A stretch of DNA of 64,000 nt from Undibacterium sp. YM2. GTDB lineage: Bacteria; Pseudomonadota; Gammaproteobacteria; Burkholderiales; Burkholderiaceae_D. Position 1 is the first letter of the stretch; the number at the start of each line of letters is the position of its first letter. The position numbers and the translations under genes were made by a program. The stretch is from assembly GCF_009937975.1 (NCBI RefSeq), contig NZ_AP018441.1:682001-746000 (forward strand). The letters run 5' to 3'. This document shows positions 9,643 to 18,870 of the stretch, in pieces. A model generated the notes under the pieces. That model made no database searches. It was given only the letters and a program-made list of their open reading frames with translations, and had not been told where the DNA came from.

Positions 9643-10281
9643 TCAAAACCCCAATGCGCCTCTCCAATATTCTTCTAATGTTTGTCTTAGTTCAGCCTTG
9701 AAATTTGGTCGTATAGGGGCAAACACAGCGTCTTTTAATATCTCTTGTAACATCGGCGAATAGTCGAGTGATTGCCATAGTCCCCTGGTGATTGCATGGG
9801 TACGCGTCAGCAAGCTGGCACCACGCCCTGGTGGTAGTTTCAAAGCTTGATCAAGCACTTCTCCAGTATCAACCAGGACTTGTATGAGCGACAGTTTGAA
9901 TGCGCGCAATTTGTCTTCGTGCATATTCTGTTCCAGTACACTGTGCGCCATTGCGTCCAGACGAAGCATTTCTGGCCGCGCTTCCAGGTAATTGACGTAG
10001 CGCGTAATAAATACGGAGGCAGATATCTGCTTCTCATCTGCAAAAATATTTTTCACTTCTTCCAGTAGCAACGAAAATTCTTCTTCCAGCAATGCCAGGA
10101 AAATTTCTTCCTTGGTAGAAAAATACAGATAAACAGTACCCTTGGCGAGGCCAGACTCTTCGGCAATGCGCGATGCAGAAGGTAGTTGGTGCGGATTAAG
10201 CATGAACAGGCGGCGTGCCGCCTGCAAAATGTCGACACGTCTGGCTAGTTTGGCTTGATCATCTTTGGCGCGGGTTACCAT
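9643..10281 (-). CDS. TetR/AcrR-family transcriptional regulator
   Basis: Encodes 212 residues. The N-terminal helix-turn-helix is clear (ILQAARRLFM.. then IAEESGLAKGTVYLYFSTKEEIF, about 15-65), followed by an all-helical ligand-binding domain. The gene lies 24 bp downstream of the SDR gene in the same direction, so the two form an operon. Two palindromes with the core AATGACC-N3-GGTCATT lie directly upstream of that operon (11108-11164) and are the obvious candidate operators, implying autoregulation together with the SDR gene. The ligand is unknown; the SDR substrate is a reasonable guess. Confidence 0.9.
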   Translation of the reverse strand: MVTRAKDDQAKLARRVDILQAARRLFMLNPHQLPSASRIAEESGLAKGTVYLYFSTKEEIFLALLEEEFSLLLEEVKNIFADEKQISASVFITRYVNYLEARPEMLRLDAMAHSVLEQNMHEDKLRAFKLSLIQVLVDTGEVLDQALKLPPGRGASLLTRTHAITRGLWQSLDYSPMLQEILKDAVFAPIRPNFKAELRQTLEEYWRGALGF

Positions 10282-10305
10282 CAGTGCTTCAATTCCTTGT
10301 AAATG

Positions 10306-11094
10306 CTAGTTCTTCATCAATTTTTCCGCCATTTTGATTTGTAAGTGGCGCGGCGTAAAGCGGCTGGAAAAAATAGTCAGTTTATTGGCCATCCCCGGAA
10401 TGATACTCGGTATGCCCTTGAACAGTGCTTTCAAGCCAATTGCAGCGACCGGGCGTGATTTCATCATCATGCTGCGCTGATAGGCGGTTGCTTTTTGCCC
10501 TGATACTTTCAGAAAATCCGTTGCGGTAATGCCAGGTGACAGTACTGCAACGGCGATATTGTATTTCTTTAATTCTTCATTCAAGGCTTCGCCAAATAGC
10601 AATACATATGCTTTACTGGCGGAATAGGCTGCATAGTAAGGTGTTGCCTGATAGCCGCCTATGCTGGACACCAGCAATATCTTGCCACCGCCACGGGCCT
10701 TCATGTCTGTGGCATATACATGGCTAAGTTCAGTTAGGCTGGCCATGTTCAATTGCAGCATGTTGAGTGTTTTCTCCAAGTCTTGTCTGATGAACTCACC
10801 AAAGAGGCCATATCCAGCATTATTGATAAGGATGTCGATAGCGACACCTAACGCGTCTGTATGAGCTTTCATCTCTGCACCTACACCGGTTCTGGCTAGA
10901 TCAATGCCAATCACAAATACTTTGATTTGGTGTTGCGCTCGTAATTGACTTGCCAGTTCTTCCATTGCCTGCTCGCGCCTGGCTGCGAGTACCAGGTTGC
11001 AGCCACGCTCTGCCAGGAGCTGTGCAAAATCAATGCCAAACCCACTCGATGCACCCGTCACCAGTGCCCATTTGTCTTGTAAGTCCTTGTTCAT
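10306..11094 (-). CDS. Short-chain dehydrogenase/reductase (SDR)
   Basis: Encodes 262 residues, a classical SDR. The cofactor motif TGASSGFG (14-21) and the NNAGYG element are present, with the catalytic Ser and YxxxK (YSASKAY) in the expected order. The C-terminus is basic and amphipathic (LQIKMAEKLMKN), as in many short-chain reductases. The Shine-Dalgarno GGAGA is 8 nt before ATG 11094. It is the first gene of an operon with the TetR regulator, and its promoter contains that regulator's probable sites. It oxidises or reduces an unidentified alcohol/ketone, possibly an acyl or xenobiotic substrate. Confidence 0.9.
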   Translation of the reverse strand: MNKDLQDKWALVTGASSGFGIDFAQLLAERGCNLVLAARREQAMEELASQLRAQHQIKVFVIGIDLARTGVGAEMKAHTDALGVAIDILINNAGYGLFGEFIRQDLEKTLNMLQLNMASLTELSHVYATDMKARGGGKILLVSSIGGYQATPYYAAYSASKAYVLLFGEALNEELKKYNIAVAVLSPGITATDFLKVSGQKATAYQRSMMMKSRPVAAIGLKALFKGIPSIIPGMANKLTIFSSRFTPRHLQIKMAEKLMKN

Positions 11095-11107
11095 TTTTGT
11101 TCTCCAT

Positions 11108-11140
11108 AAGTTTCAAATGACCATCGGTCATTTGAAACTT
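11108..11140. promoter_or_regulatory. Operator O1: perfect 15-bp inverted repeat
   Basis: Positions 11108-11122 and 11126-11140 are exact reverse complements with ATC between them; the core is AAATGACC-ATC-GGTCATTT. On the leftward transcript it overlaps the expected transcription start and would also form a hairpin in the 5' leader, just before the GGAGA of the SDR gene. The core matches O2, supporting a regulator site, most likely for the TetR protein of the same operon. Confidence 0.8.
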
Positions 11141-11169
11141 ATATTAAATGACTGTCGGTCATTTGTAAA
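11141..11169 (-). promoter_or_regulatory. SDR-TetR operon promoter with operator O2 in the spacer
   Basis: On the minus strand TTTACA (11164-11169) and TAATAT (11141-11146) are separated by exactly 17 bp (11147-11163). That spacer is AATGACCGACAGTCATT, a second near-perfect copy of the O1 core. O1 and O2 centres are 31 bp apart, about three helical turns, so two dimers would bind the same DNA face. Repression by occlusion of RNA polymerase is the straightforward inference. Confidence 0.75.
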
Positions 11170-11413
11170 GGGGGTGTAAAATTGAAGTATTGATGAAAAT
11201 CAAATTTACCAATACAACTCATATGCCGCTACTGTCGTGGCTAATTTGCAAGAAAAGACGGTTTTAGATACTTCTGGCGGGTATTTGCCAAATTCCATTT
11301 GGAAAATTGCCAGAATCACCATTCATTACCGTATAAACTTCAAGGCTGTTGGCGCGTGGTGCATCGCAATAAGTTAGAATGGACTTTTATATATCCGTCC
11401 AACCACGTCACTG
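11170..11413. other. Upstream region of the FAD/Fe-S oxidoreductase gene
   Basis: About 240 bp of AT-rich non-coding DNA between the SDR operators and ATG 11414. I see no confident promoter, terminator or small gene here. The downstream gene also lacks a strong Shine-Dalgarno sequence. Confidence 0.5.
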
Positions 11414-14400
11414 ATGAATGCTCCAGCCCAGATCCAGGCCTTGCTCGCAGATGCACCCCAAGGCGCCACACCGACCCGCGTGCGGGAAATTCCGTATAAC
11501 TACACCTCGTTTTCTGATCGCGAGATTGTGATCCGTTTGCTGGGCGAAGATGCCTGGCAATTGCTGGATCAATTGCGCGGCAAACGCCAGACCGGGCGGT
11601 CTGCGCGCATGCTGTATGAAGTCTTGGGTGATATCTGGGTCGTGCAGCGCAATCCTTACCTGCAAGACGATATGCTGGATAACCCCAAGCGCAGGCAGGA
11701 TTTGATTGATGCGCTGAACCACAGGCTGGCTGAAGTTGAAAAGCGCCGTCTCAGCACAGCCAATGACGACGATGCAGAGCGCAGCAATAGCGTAGAGACG
11801 CTGGTGCAGGCCGCCCGCAAGGCCGTGGCGGCATTTTCCAAGGAATTTCGTGACACCTATGATTTGCGCAAGAAAGCCAACAGGCTGCTGGCGCGCTTCA
11901 CTGCAAAAGACAATATCAAGTTCGATGGCCTGAGCCGCGTATCGCATGTGACTGATGCAACCGACTGGCGCGTGGAATACCCCTTCGTCGTGCTGACGCC
12001 AGACACCGAAGATGAAATGGCCGGCCTCGTCAAAAGCTGTATAGAGCTGGGCCTGACCATCATCCCGCGTGGCGGTGGCACGGGTTATACCGGCGGCGCG
12101 ATACCGCTGACGCCTTTGTCGGCAGTCATCAATACTGAGAAACTCGAACAACTGGGCGCTGTCGAAATGACGCGCCTGCCGGGCGTTGATCGCGATTATG
12201 CGGTCATCTATTCCGGTGCCGGTGTCGTCACCAAGCGCGTCTCGGATGCTGCTGAAAAAGCCGGCTTTGTATTTGCCGTAGACCCCACCTCGGCCGAAGC
12301 TTCATGCATAGGCGGCAATGTCGCCATGAATGCAGGCGGCAAGAAGGCGGTACTGTGGGGCACTGCACTCGACAACCTGGCTTCGTGGCGCATGGTTGAT
12401 CCTAACGGCGACTGGCTGGAAGTGACACGCCTTGAGCATAATCTCGGCAAAATTCATGATGTGGAAGTGGCCAAGTTCAAGCTCGAATGGACACACCCTG
12501 GCGAGAAGCAGCCATTCAAGACCGAGCAACTTGATATCAAGGGCCGCGTCTTCCGCAAAGAAGGTCTGGGCAAGGACGTGACTGACAAGTTCCTCGCGGG
12601 TTTGCCAGGTGTGCAAAAAGAAGGTTGCGATGGTCTCATTACATCTGCACGCTGGATCCTGCACAAGATGCCCAAGTTTGCCCGCACCGTCTGCCTGGAA
12701 TTTTTCGGTCAGGCACGTGATGCGATACCGAGCATCGTTGAAATCAAGGATTACCTCGATAACGAAACCCGCAAGGGCGGCGCTATTCTGGCGGGCCTCG
12801 AACATCTGGATGAACGCTATCTGCGCGCGGTCGGTTATACGACCAAATCCAAGCGCGGCGTCTTGCCCAAGATGGCCTTGTTTGGCGACATCGTTGGCGA
12901 TGATGAAAATGCCGTGGCCCAGGCCGCGTCTGAAGTCATACGCATTGCCAATACCCGCGTCGGTGAAGGCTTTGTTGCCGTCAGCCCAGAGGCACGCAAA
13001 AAATTCTGGCTGGACCGCGCCAAGACAGCAGCGATTTCCAAGCATACCAATGCCTTCAAGATCAATGAAGATGTGGTGATACCGCTTAACCGCATGGGTG
13101 AATATACCGACGGCATAGAGCGCATCAACATAGAATTATCGATACAAAACAAGCTGGCCTTGCTCGATAGCCTGAAGGGCTTTTTCGCCAAACCCAATCT
13201 GCCGCTGGGCAAGAGTGAAGATGCTGCTGGCGATGATATCCCCGCGTCTGAATTGTTGGAAGACCGCGTCAATGAAGCCAATGCCTTGTTACAGGCAGCA
13301 GAAGCACGCTGGACTTATCTGCTGAATAATCTCGACAAGCCACTGAGCGCAGCCAAGGCAGAATTGCTGGAACTGGGCCTGGACAAGCTGGAATTTGTCT
13401 TCGACGAAAGATTAAAAGCACAGCCTGATGTAACCGTATTTTCCATCGTCCAGGACAGGACAGTGCGGGTATCCTGGAAGACAGAAATCCGTGCACAACT
13501 TCGCCAGATTTTCAGCGGCTCTGCCTTCAAGCTGATACTCGATGAATGCGTGGCCGTGCATAAAAAAGTCTTGCGCAGCCGTGTCTTCGTGGCCCTACAC
13601 ATGCATGCAGGGGATGGCAATGTGCATACCAATTTGCCGGTCAATTCTGACGATTATGAAATGCTACAAGTGGCGCATCATGCCGTTGCCCGCATCATGG
13701 TGCTGGCCCGTTCACTGAATGGCGTTATCTCGGGCGAACATGGTATAGGTATCACCAAGCTGGAATTCTTGACTGAAGATGAAATCAAGGATTTCCGCTC
13801 CTACAAATTACGCATCGATCCTGAAGGCCGCTTCAACAAGGGCAAACTGCTGAACCTGCCAGACTTTGCTGCCGACTTGCGCAATGCCTACACGCCTTCA
13901 TTTGGCCTGATGGGGCATGAGTCCCTGATCATGCAGCAAAGTGATATCGGTGCGATCGCCAATAGCGTCAAGGACTGTCTGCGTTGCGGCAAGTGCAAAC
14001 CTGTCTGTGCCACCCATGTGCCTCGTGCGAATTTGCTGTATTCGCCACGTAACAAGATCCTGGCCACATCATTGCTGGTGGAAGCCTTCTTGTATGAAGA
14101 ACAGACGCGCCGCGGTATCTCTATCAAGCACTGGGAAGAATTTGAAGATGTGGCCGACCACTGTACTGTCTGCCATAAATGCGTAACGCCCTGTCCGGTC
14201 GATATCGACTTTGGTGATGTGTCGATGAATATGCGCAATCTCTTGCGCAAGATGGACAAAAAGTCGTTCAACCCCGGCACGGCATCAGCCATGTTCTTTT
14301 TAAATGCCAAAGACCCTGCCACCATTAAGGCGGCGCGCCAGGTTATATTTGGCTGGGGTGTGGCAGCACAACGCCTCGGTAATACCGTATTGAAAAAGCT

Positions 14401-15388
14401 CGCCAAAAAGCAGACCAAGGCACCACCGGCCAGCCTTGGCAAGCCTGTCATACGCGAGCAGGTGATCCACTTCATCAACAAGAAAATGCCGGGCAATCTG
14501 CCCAAGAAAACGGCGCGTGCCTTGCTGGATATTGAAGATGACAAGATGGTCCCCATCATCCGCAATCCGCAAACCACGACAGCAGATACGGAAGCCGTGT
14601 TCTACTTCCCTGGGTGCGGTTCAGAAAGGCTGTTCTCACAAGTTGGCCTGGCAACCCAGGCGATGTTGTGGAATGTTGGTGTGCAAACCGTGCTGCCGCC
14701 AGGTTACCTGTGCTGCGGTTACCCGCAACGCAGTGCCGGCCAGTTCGATAAGGCCGAGAAGATGATCACCGACAACCGCGTGCTGTTCCATCGCATGGCC
14801 AACACGCTCAATTATCTGGATATTAAGACTGTGGTCGTCTCTTGCGGCACTTGTTATGACCAGATACAGGGCTATGAATTCGACAAGATATTCCCTGGTT
14901 GCCGCATCATCGACATCCATGAATTTTTGCTGGAAAAAGATGTCAAGCTGGCGGCAGTGAATGGCACGCGTTATATGTATCACGACCCCTGCCATACACC
15001 GATGAAATTGCAAGACCCGCTGAAAACGGTGAATGCACTGATCACCACGGTTGATGAAGTCAAGATAGAAAAGAATGACCGCTGCTGCGGCGAGGCAGGT
15101 ACGCTGGCAGTATCGCGCCCTGATATCTCTACCCAGATACGCTTCCGCAAGGAAGAAGAAATGAACAAGGGCGCAGACAAACTGCGCGCTGACGGCTTTA
15201 CCGGCGACGTCAAAATCCTGACATCCTGCCCGGCCTGTTTGCAAGGTTTGACGCGCTATGATGAAGACTCTGGCACGACTGCCGACTACATCGTCGTCGA
15301 AATGGCTAAGCATATCCTCGGGCCAAACTGGATGCCAGAGTATGTCGCCAAAGCCAATAACGGTGGTATAGAAAGGGTGCTGGTGTAA
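11414..15388 (+). CDS. Large DUF3683 FAD-linked oxidase / 4Fe-4S / CCG-domain oxidoreductase
   Basis: Encodes 1324 residues, the usual size of the Burkholderiales DUF3683 FAD/FMN-binding oxidoreductases. Order: DUF3683 region (about 20-190), PCMH-type FAD-binding domain with [18 protein letters not shown]-oxidase C-terminal domain with [12 protein letters not shown] and [10 protein letters not shown], two 4Fe-4S motifs ([11 protein letters not shown] near 855 and [12 protein letters not shown] near 917), then CCG-type cysteine clusters (PGCG, LCCGYPQ near 1099, SCGTCYD, HDPCH, CCGEAG, SCPAC near 1270). The architecture joins a D-lactate/glycolate-type dehydrogenase to a GlpC/HdrB-like electron module, so it probably oxidises a 2-hydroxyacid and passes electrons toward quinone. 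The exact substrate is unknown. It overlaps the HIT gene by one base (TAATG). Confidence 0.9.
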   Translation: MNAPAQIQALLADAPQGATPTRVREIPYNYTSFSDREIVIRLLGEDAWQLLDQLRGKRQTGRSARMLYEVLGDIWVVQRNPYLQDDMLDNPKRRQDLIDALNHRLAEVEKRRLSTANDDDAERSNSVETLVQAARKAVAAFSKEFRDTYDLRKKANRLLARFTAKDNIKFDGLSRVSHVTDATDWRVEYPFVVLTPDTEDEMAGLVKSCIELGLTIIPRGGGTGYTGGAIPLTPLSAVINTEKLEQLGAVEMTRLPGVDRDYAVIYSGAGVVTKRVSDAAEKAGFVFAVDPTSAEASCIGGNVAMNAGGKKAVLWGTALDNLASWRMVDPNGDWLEVTRLEHNLGKIHDVEVAKFKLEWTHPGEKQPFKTEQLDIKGRVFRKEGLGKDVTDKFLAGLPGVQKEGCDGLITSARWILHKMPKFARTVCLEFFGQARDAIPSIVEIKDYLDNETRKGGAILAGLEHLDERYLRAVGYTTKSKRGVLPKMALFGDIVGDDENAVAQAASEVIRIANTRVGEGFVAVSPEARKKFWLDRAKTAAISKHTNAFKINEDVVIPLNRMGEYTDGIERINIELSIQNKLALLDSLKGFFAKPNLPLGKSEDAAGDDIPASELLEDRVNEANALLQAAEARWTYLLNNLDKPLSAAKAELLELGLDKLEFVFDERLKAQPDVTVFSIVQDRTVRVSWKTEIRAQLRQIFSGSAFKLILDECVAVHKKVLRSRVFVALHMHAGDGNVHTNLPVNSDDYEMLQVAHHAVARIMVLARSLNGVISGEHGIGITKLEFLTEDEIKDFRSYKLRIDPEGRFNKGKLLNLPDFAADLRNAYTPSFGLMGHESLIMQQSDIGAIANSVKDCLRCGKCKPVCATHVPRANLLYSPRNKILATSLLVEAFLYEEQTRRGISIKHWEEFEDVADHCTVCHKCVTPCPVDIDFGDVSMNMRNLLRKMDKKSFNPGTASAMFFLNAKDPATIKAARQVIFGWGVAAQRLGNTVLKKLAKKQTKAPPASLGKPVIREQVIHFINKKMPGNLPKKTARALLDIEDDKMVPIIRNPQTTTADTEAVFYFPGCGSERLFSQVGLATQAMLWNVGVQTVLPPGYLCCGYPQRSAGQFDKAEKMITDNRVLFHRMANTLNYLDIKTVVVSCGTCYDQIQGYEFDKIFPGCRIIDIHEFLLEKDVKLAAVNGTRYMYHDPCHTPMKLQDPLKTVNALITTVDEVKIEKNDRCCGEAGTLAVSRPDISTQIRFRKEEEMNKGADKLRADGFTGDVKILTSCPACLQGLTRYDEDSGTTADYIVVEMAKHILGPNWMPEYVAKANNGGIERVLV

Positions 15389-15816
15389 TGAGCATTGTTT
15401 GTGAATTATGTGATGCCAGTGCTGGTGATGTCCTCGTCAGCACCGATCAGTTACGCGTCATCCTCGTTGATGACGCCAACTACCCCGGCTTTTGTCGCGT
15501 CATCTGGAATGCGCATGTCAAAGAGATGACGGATTTGTCCGCAGACGATAGAAACGTTTTCATGCAAGCCGTCTGGAAGCTGGAAGCCGCTATACGTGCA
15601 GTCATGCAACCGCACAAGATGAATGTCGCCAGCCTGGGTAATATGGTGCCGCATCTGCACTGGCATCTGATTCCACGGTATACCGATGATGCGCATTTCC
15701 CCAACCCCATCTGGGCTGCTGCGCGCAGTGATGCGGCTGATCAGTCTGCACTGGACGCACGTCGCAACTTGTTGCCGCAATTAAGGCAAACCATTATTTC
15801 GAATTTCGCATCATGA
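15388..15816 (+). CDS. HIT-family (histidine triad) nucleotide hydrolase
   Basis: Encodes 142 residues. The histidine triad HLHWHLIPR is present with His89, His91 and His93; HIT proteins hydrolyse or transfer nucleotidyl groups from substrates such as AMP-lysine or dinucleoside polyphosphates. An N-terminal CELC pair could bind metal. The ATG overlaps the TAA of the preceding gene and the gene's own end overlaps the DUF971 start, so the three genes are translationally coupled. This gene trio is a familiar Burkholderiales arrangement. Confidence 0.92.
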   Translation: MSIVCELCDASAGDVLVSTDQLRVILVDDANYPGFCRVIWNAHVKEMTDLSADDRNVFMQAVWKLEAAIRAVMQPHKMNVASLGNMVPHLHWHLIPRYTDDAHFPNPIWAAARSDAADQSALDARRNLLPQLRQTIISNFAS

Positions 15817-16232
15817 GCATAGGTAATCCACAACCCACTTCCCTGAATGCCCGCACCCAATCGCGGGTGCTTGAAGTCGCTTTTGATGATGGCAAGGAGT
15901 TTTCTTTGCCCTTTGAATTACTGCGCGTGTCTTCACCCTCTGCCGAAGTGCGTGGTCATGGGCCGGGTCAGGAGACCCTGCAAACAGGCAAGCGCGATGT
16001 TGGCATCGTGGGCATAGAGCCAGTCGGTAATTATGCGATCAAGCCTATCTTTTCTGACCAGCACAGCTCGGGGATTTTTACCTGGGATTATTTGTATTGG
16101 CTGGGTGAAAACCAGGCTCAGGTCTGGCAGGAATATCTGGAGAAATTGCAGGCGGCGGGGTTTGCCGGAGAGACTGGGCGGGATGCGCCTATGCCTGTGA
16201 AGGGTGGGGGGAGTTGTGGGACTAAGCATTGA
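15813..16232 (+). CDS. DUF971 (gamma-butyrobetaine hydroxylase N-terminal-like) protein
   Basis: Encodes 139 residues spanning one DUF971 domain, with LEVAFDDGKEFSLPFELLRV and SSGIFTWDYLYWLG as recognisable family stretches. This domain forms the N-terminal part of eukaryotic gamma-butyrobetaine hydroxylases and also stands alone in bacteria, where a link to Fe-S cluster assembly has been suggested; its role here is not known. ATG overlaps the HIT stop (ATGA). In related genomes the next gene is usually ubiE, but here about 3.7 kb of other DNA separates them. Confidence 0.85.
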   Translation: MSIGNPQPTSLNARTQSRVLEVAFDDGKEFSLPFELLRVSSPSAEVRGHGPGQETLQTGKRDVGIVGIEPVGNYAIKPIFSDQHSSGIFTWDYLYWLGENQAQVWQEYLEKLQAAGFAGETGRDAPMPVKGGGSCGTKH

Positions 16233-16323
16233 GTGAGCATCTATCTCAGATATCAATTCTCAGATTTTACGTCTCAGGTGTAGACCAGCACTGCCATTTT
16301 TTGATAAACCATACTCATATTAG

Positions 16324-16372
16324 CGTCATTCCTGCGAAGGCAGGAATCTAGCGGTGGTCGCAGTATGCCGTG
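16324..16372. repeat. Type C dispersed repeat, copy 1
   Basis: Begins CGTCATTCC and holds an 8-bp hairpin (16328-16335 with 16340-16347) followed by GTATGCCGTGT. A related sequence with the same beginning and the same ATGCCGTGT end occurs at 48154-48213. In both places the type B mosaic element follows on the same strand. Confidence 0.55.
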
Positions 16373-16450
16373 TAGTTTTTTAATGTCAGAATCGCGTGAT
16401 TTTGTGAGTCGATTTTAAAACGGTTTCACATCTTATTAAGATTGTGGTCC

Positions 16451-16487
16451 GTAGGTTGGGCTACGCTTCACCAGCCCAGCACTCGGC
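16451..16487 (+). repeat. Type A inverted-repeat element, half copy
   Basis: GTAGGTTGGGCTACG followed by CTTCACCAGCCCAGCACTCGGC matches the left arm of the complete element at 24706-24806 with a few changes. The right arm is absent, so this is a truncated copy. Confidence 0.75.
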
Positions 16488-16505
16488 CTCCGATCAACGT
16501 ATTCC

Positions 16506-16541
16506 TAAAAAACGAAACGATATTTCTGAATTCGTTTTTTA
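16506..16541. terminator. AT-rich hairpin, possible bidirectional terminator
   Basis: TAAAAAACGAA (16506-16516) pairs perfectly with 16531-16541, giving an 11-bp stem with A and T runs on either side. It lies between the DUF971 gene and the convergent gene at 17017. The stem is weak in GC, so efficiency is doubtful. Confidence 0.4.
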
Positions 16542-16571
16542 ACTACCTGCATACGCTATTTAAGATTGCAG

Positions 16572-16946
16572 GCCGGTGGTAGACCGGCGGCTACCCACCT
16601 TTTTGCTTCGCCAAAAAGGTGGGCCAAAAAGGCGACCCAGGCGTCGATTCCACTGCGCCGCTTGCAAGCGGCTTAGATGTTGTCAGCGCAAAGCATGCTT
16701 TGCGAAACCCTGCCAACATCCCCCTGAAGGGGGTTCCCGTTTGCGCAGTACAAAAAATGGGAAGGCCCGAAACTCGCTTCGGCCTTGCCCTAAGGAGTAC
16801 GCGCTTGCAAGCGCATACCGTTACGCAGGCGAAGTGCATGCACTTCGAAACCCCTACTACACCTCAAACAGCGGTCCTTCTTAATCCATTTTCTGTACAG
16901 CACAAACGGCGTCGACACATGGGAACTGCTGAAAGTCAAAAGCAAC
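16572..16946. repeat. Type B mosaic palindromic element, copy 1
   Basis: A run of hairpins: GCCGGT/ACCGGC, CCACCTTTTT/AAAAAGGTGG, then a 54-nt two-palindrome module at 16657-16710 and a diverged second module at 16801-16854, then a conserved tail 16857-16946. The parts 16628-16710 and 16857-16946 match 48322-48404 and 48408-48497 almost base for base; 146 bp (16711-16856) are extra in this copy. Stems differ between copies by paired changes. It lies 70 bp beyond the stop of the leftward gene at 17017. It is non-coding; open frames across it come from the repeat itself. Confidence 0.85.
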
Positions 16947-17016
16947 CCCAACTTCAAAAGCGCAGCCAATACGATTGCTGTTTTTGTGGAGTTGTAATTT
17001 CTATGCGATTGGTCAC

Positions 17017-17712
17017 TTACTCCAAATCCGCCTTATCAAGATAAATTGTCCCCTTTACGCCAGCCCGCTTATCCACCTTACCCTGCAAAACCTGCAAAAA
17101 CTCCGCATCACTCACTGCCTGCAATCCCGTCTTCTTCACCACTACATCAGCCATCGCTGCAGCCGCAGGCACACTGATCGCGAGCACATGATCAAAGTCA
17201 GGCCTGCTATCAATTTCCTTCAACAGAAAGCGTTGCGTACCACTACCTATCTGATGATAAACAGCCTGCTTGCTCTCCCGCATTTGTGGCGATAACCGGC
17301 GGAAGATCAGGGTTTTTTCAACGACGACAGCCACATCCTTGTATTTGGTTTTGCCACCCTGTTCAAAATGCCCAAGCACGATATTGGCCTTGAACTGTTT
17401 CAGCGGTGTCTTGTTGTCTGCGGCCAGTCTGGCGATCTCGAATTGTTCTGGTTCCATGGTCCACAAGACCAGTTTTTGTTCCAGCCTGGCTTTGATAGCA
17501 GCATCAAGTTTTTGATCGAGGCAGCGTATCTGCAAGACGACCTGGTAATCATGCGGCGCATGGAACATCGGCAGGTGCGAGACATACATGCCTTCGCTGT
17601 TGCCGAACAAAAGCATGCCGTGTACGCCCCAGGTGGGGCCATGTTTGTTTTCGGCGTGGGTATTGAAGATGCAGCAAAAGCTGAGCAGGAAGAATGAGAG
17701 CAAGCGTTTCAT
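17017..17712 (-). CDS. Orphan secreted protein
   Basis: Encodes 231 residues with a clear signal peptide (MKRLLSFFLLSFCCIFNTHAE, cleavage near residue 20), so it is probably periplasmic. I do not recognise a domain. Visible features are GVHGMLLFGNSEGMYVSHLP near the mature N-terminus, which looks like a compact beta-rich start, and a hydrophobic Ala/Val segment near 190. The gene ends 4 bp before the stop side of nothing else and follows the MDR oxidoreductase gene in the same direction by 4 bp, so the two are probably co-transcribed. A type B repeat lies downstream of its stop. Confidence 0.75.
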   Translation of the reverse strand: MKRLLSFFLLSFCCIFNTHAENKHGPTWGVHGMLLFGNSEGMYVSHLPMFHAPHDYQVVLQIRCLDQKLDAAIKARLEQKLVLWTMEPEQFEIARLAADNKTPLKQFKANIVLGHFEQGGKTKYKDVAVVVEKTLIFRRLSPQMRESKQAVYHQIGSGTQRFLLKEIDSRPDFDHVLAISVPAAAAMADVVVKKTGLQAVSDAEFLQVLQGKVDKRAGVKGTIYLDKADLE

Positions 17713-17716
17713 CTGC

Positions 17717-18784
17717 TTATACCTTCACCAGCAATTTGCCGCGATGTTCGCCTGTGAATAAAGAATTCAGGGCGCTCGGCAATTGTTCAAAACCATCGAT
17801 GATGGTTTCTTCAAGCACCAGCTCACCGGCCTTGACCCAGGGCGAGACGATGGCCAGCATTTCATCCATGCGGTGCAGGTAATCGCGCGCGAGTATGCCC
17901 TGGATAGTGGCGCGCTGGTACAGCATGTGCTGCAGCAGGCGCGGGCCCATTTCTGGGACGTCAAGGCCGCCGTTGTACTGGCTGATCTGGCCGCAGATGA
18001 TGATGCGGGCGCGGCGCTTGATGATGGGGATAATGGCATCGGTGACCATGCCGCCTACATTATCGAAATACACATCGACACCGCCTGTGAGTTTGAGTAT
18101 CTCCTGGCTCAGTGTTTCGTCATTGCTGAAGGTTTTGTAATCTAGCGCCCAGTCAGCGCCCAGCTTGTCCTTCAGCCAAGCGCATTTTTCTGCGCCACCA
18201 GCGATACCCAACACTTTTGCGCCATGGCGTTTGGCGAATTGCACCACCAGTGAGCCAACTGCACCGGCTGCTCCAGATACCACGACCACTTCACCTGCAT
18301 GCGGCTTGCCTGCTTCGGTCAGGCCAAACCAGGCGGTGCGGCCCGGCATGCCGAGTACGCCCAGCGCTGTGGAGACTGGGGCAATGGTAGGGTCGATTTT
18401 GGTCAGTGCGCTGACATGCACGCGCGCATGGCTTTGCCAGCCTGTCATGCCAAATACCCAGTCACCGGCTTTGAGGCTGGCAGCATTCGATGCCAGCACC
18501 TGGCCGACTACGCCAGCAGCTTGCACGGTATTGAGCTGGTGCGGTTCCGGGTTGTAGGTAGGTTTGGACGACTGGTTGATGCGCATGTAGGGGTCTACAC
18601 TGATATAGCGGGCGGCTATCAATACTTCATCGCGGTCCAGCGAGGTATCGAGAGGCTGGCTGCGCAATTCATAGTGCTCGTTGCTGACTATGCCGGTTGG
18701 ATGGCGGCTGTATATCCATTGCTGGTGTATCAGGTTTTCAGTGCTGGTCATGGCGGGATCAAGATGAGTAAGAGATGCTGACAT
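17717..18784 (-). CDS. MDR-superfamily NADP-dependent oxidoreductase (CurA/leukotriene-B4-dehydrogenase type)
   Basis: Encodes 355 residues from ATG 18784; a further upstream in-frame ATG at 18826 seems too early, and an internal ATG at 18751 is possible. The family reduces enones and other activated double bonds with NADPH. Present are YISVDPYMR, the cofactor loop GAAGAVGSLVVQFAKRHGAKV, GGVDVYFDNVGG and the C-terminal GEHRGKLLVKV. No structural zinc cysteines are seen, as expected for this subgroup. It is divergent from a LysR gene whose coding frame is broken, which suggests that its original regulator may be lost. Confidence 0.9.
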   Translation of the reverse strand: MSASLTHLDPAMTSTENLIHQQWIYSRHPTGIVSNEHYELRSQPLDTSLDRDEVLIAARYISVDPYMRINQSSKPTYNPEPHQLNTVQAAGVVGQVLASNAASLKAGDWVFGMTGWQSHARVHVSALTKIDPTIAPVSTALGVLGMPGRTAWFGLTEAGKPHAGEVVVVSGAAGAVGSLVVQFAKRHGAKVLGIAGGAEKCAWLKDKLGADWALDYKTFSNDETLSQEILKLTGGVDVYFDNVGGMVTDAIIPIIKRRARIIICGQISQYNGGLDVPEMGPRLLQHMLYQRATIQGILARDYLHRMDEMLAIVSPWVKAGELVLEETIIDGFEQLPSALNSLFTGEHRGKLLVKV

Positions 18785-18834
18785 AGTAGGTCTGTTAAAA
18801 TGTCTCGTAAAGCAATATAAATTCACTTTTAATG

Positions 18835-18845
18835 TCCAAATTGGA
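18835..18845. promoter_or_regulatory. Candidate LysR-type site
   Basis: TCCAAATTGGA is a perfect palindrome with a single central base, located between the divergent MDR and LysR starts (18785-18870). Its position is typical of a LysR operator, but this is a single short motif. Confidence 0.35.
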
Positions 18846-18870
18846 AATTTAAGATAGAAGCCCCAATAAG

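Noticed and set aside
11408..12151. 247-codon frame antisense to the FAD oxidoreductase start
   Set aside because: The plus strand carries clear FAD-domain motifs through this stretch. The antisense product has no domain.
16619..17044. Open frame of 141 codons over the type B repeat, also partly present at 48205-48435
   Set aside because: The shared peptide (..KGDPGVDSTAPLASGLDVV..) arises from nearly identical palindromic DNA. It breaks frame at the 146-bp insertion and has no supported start.
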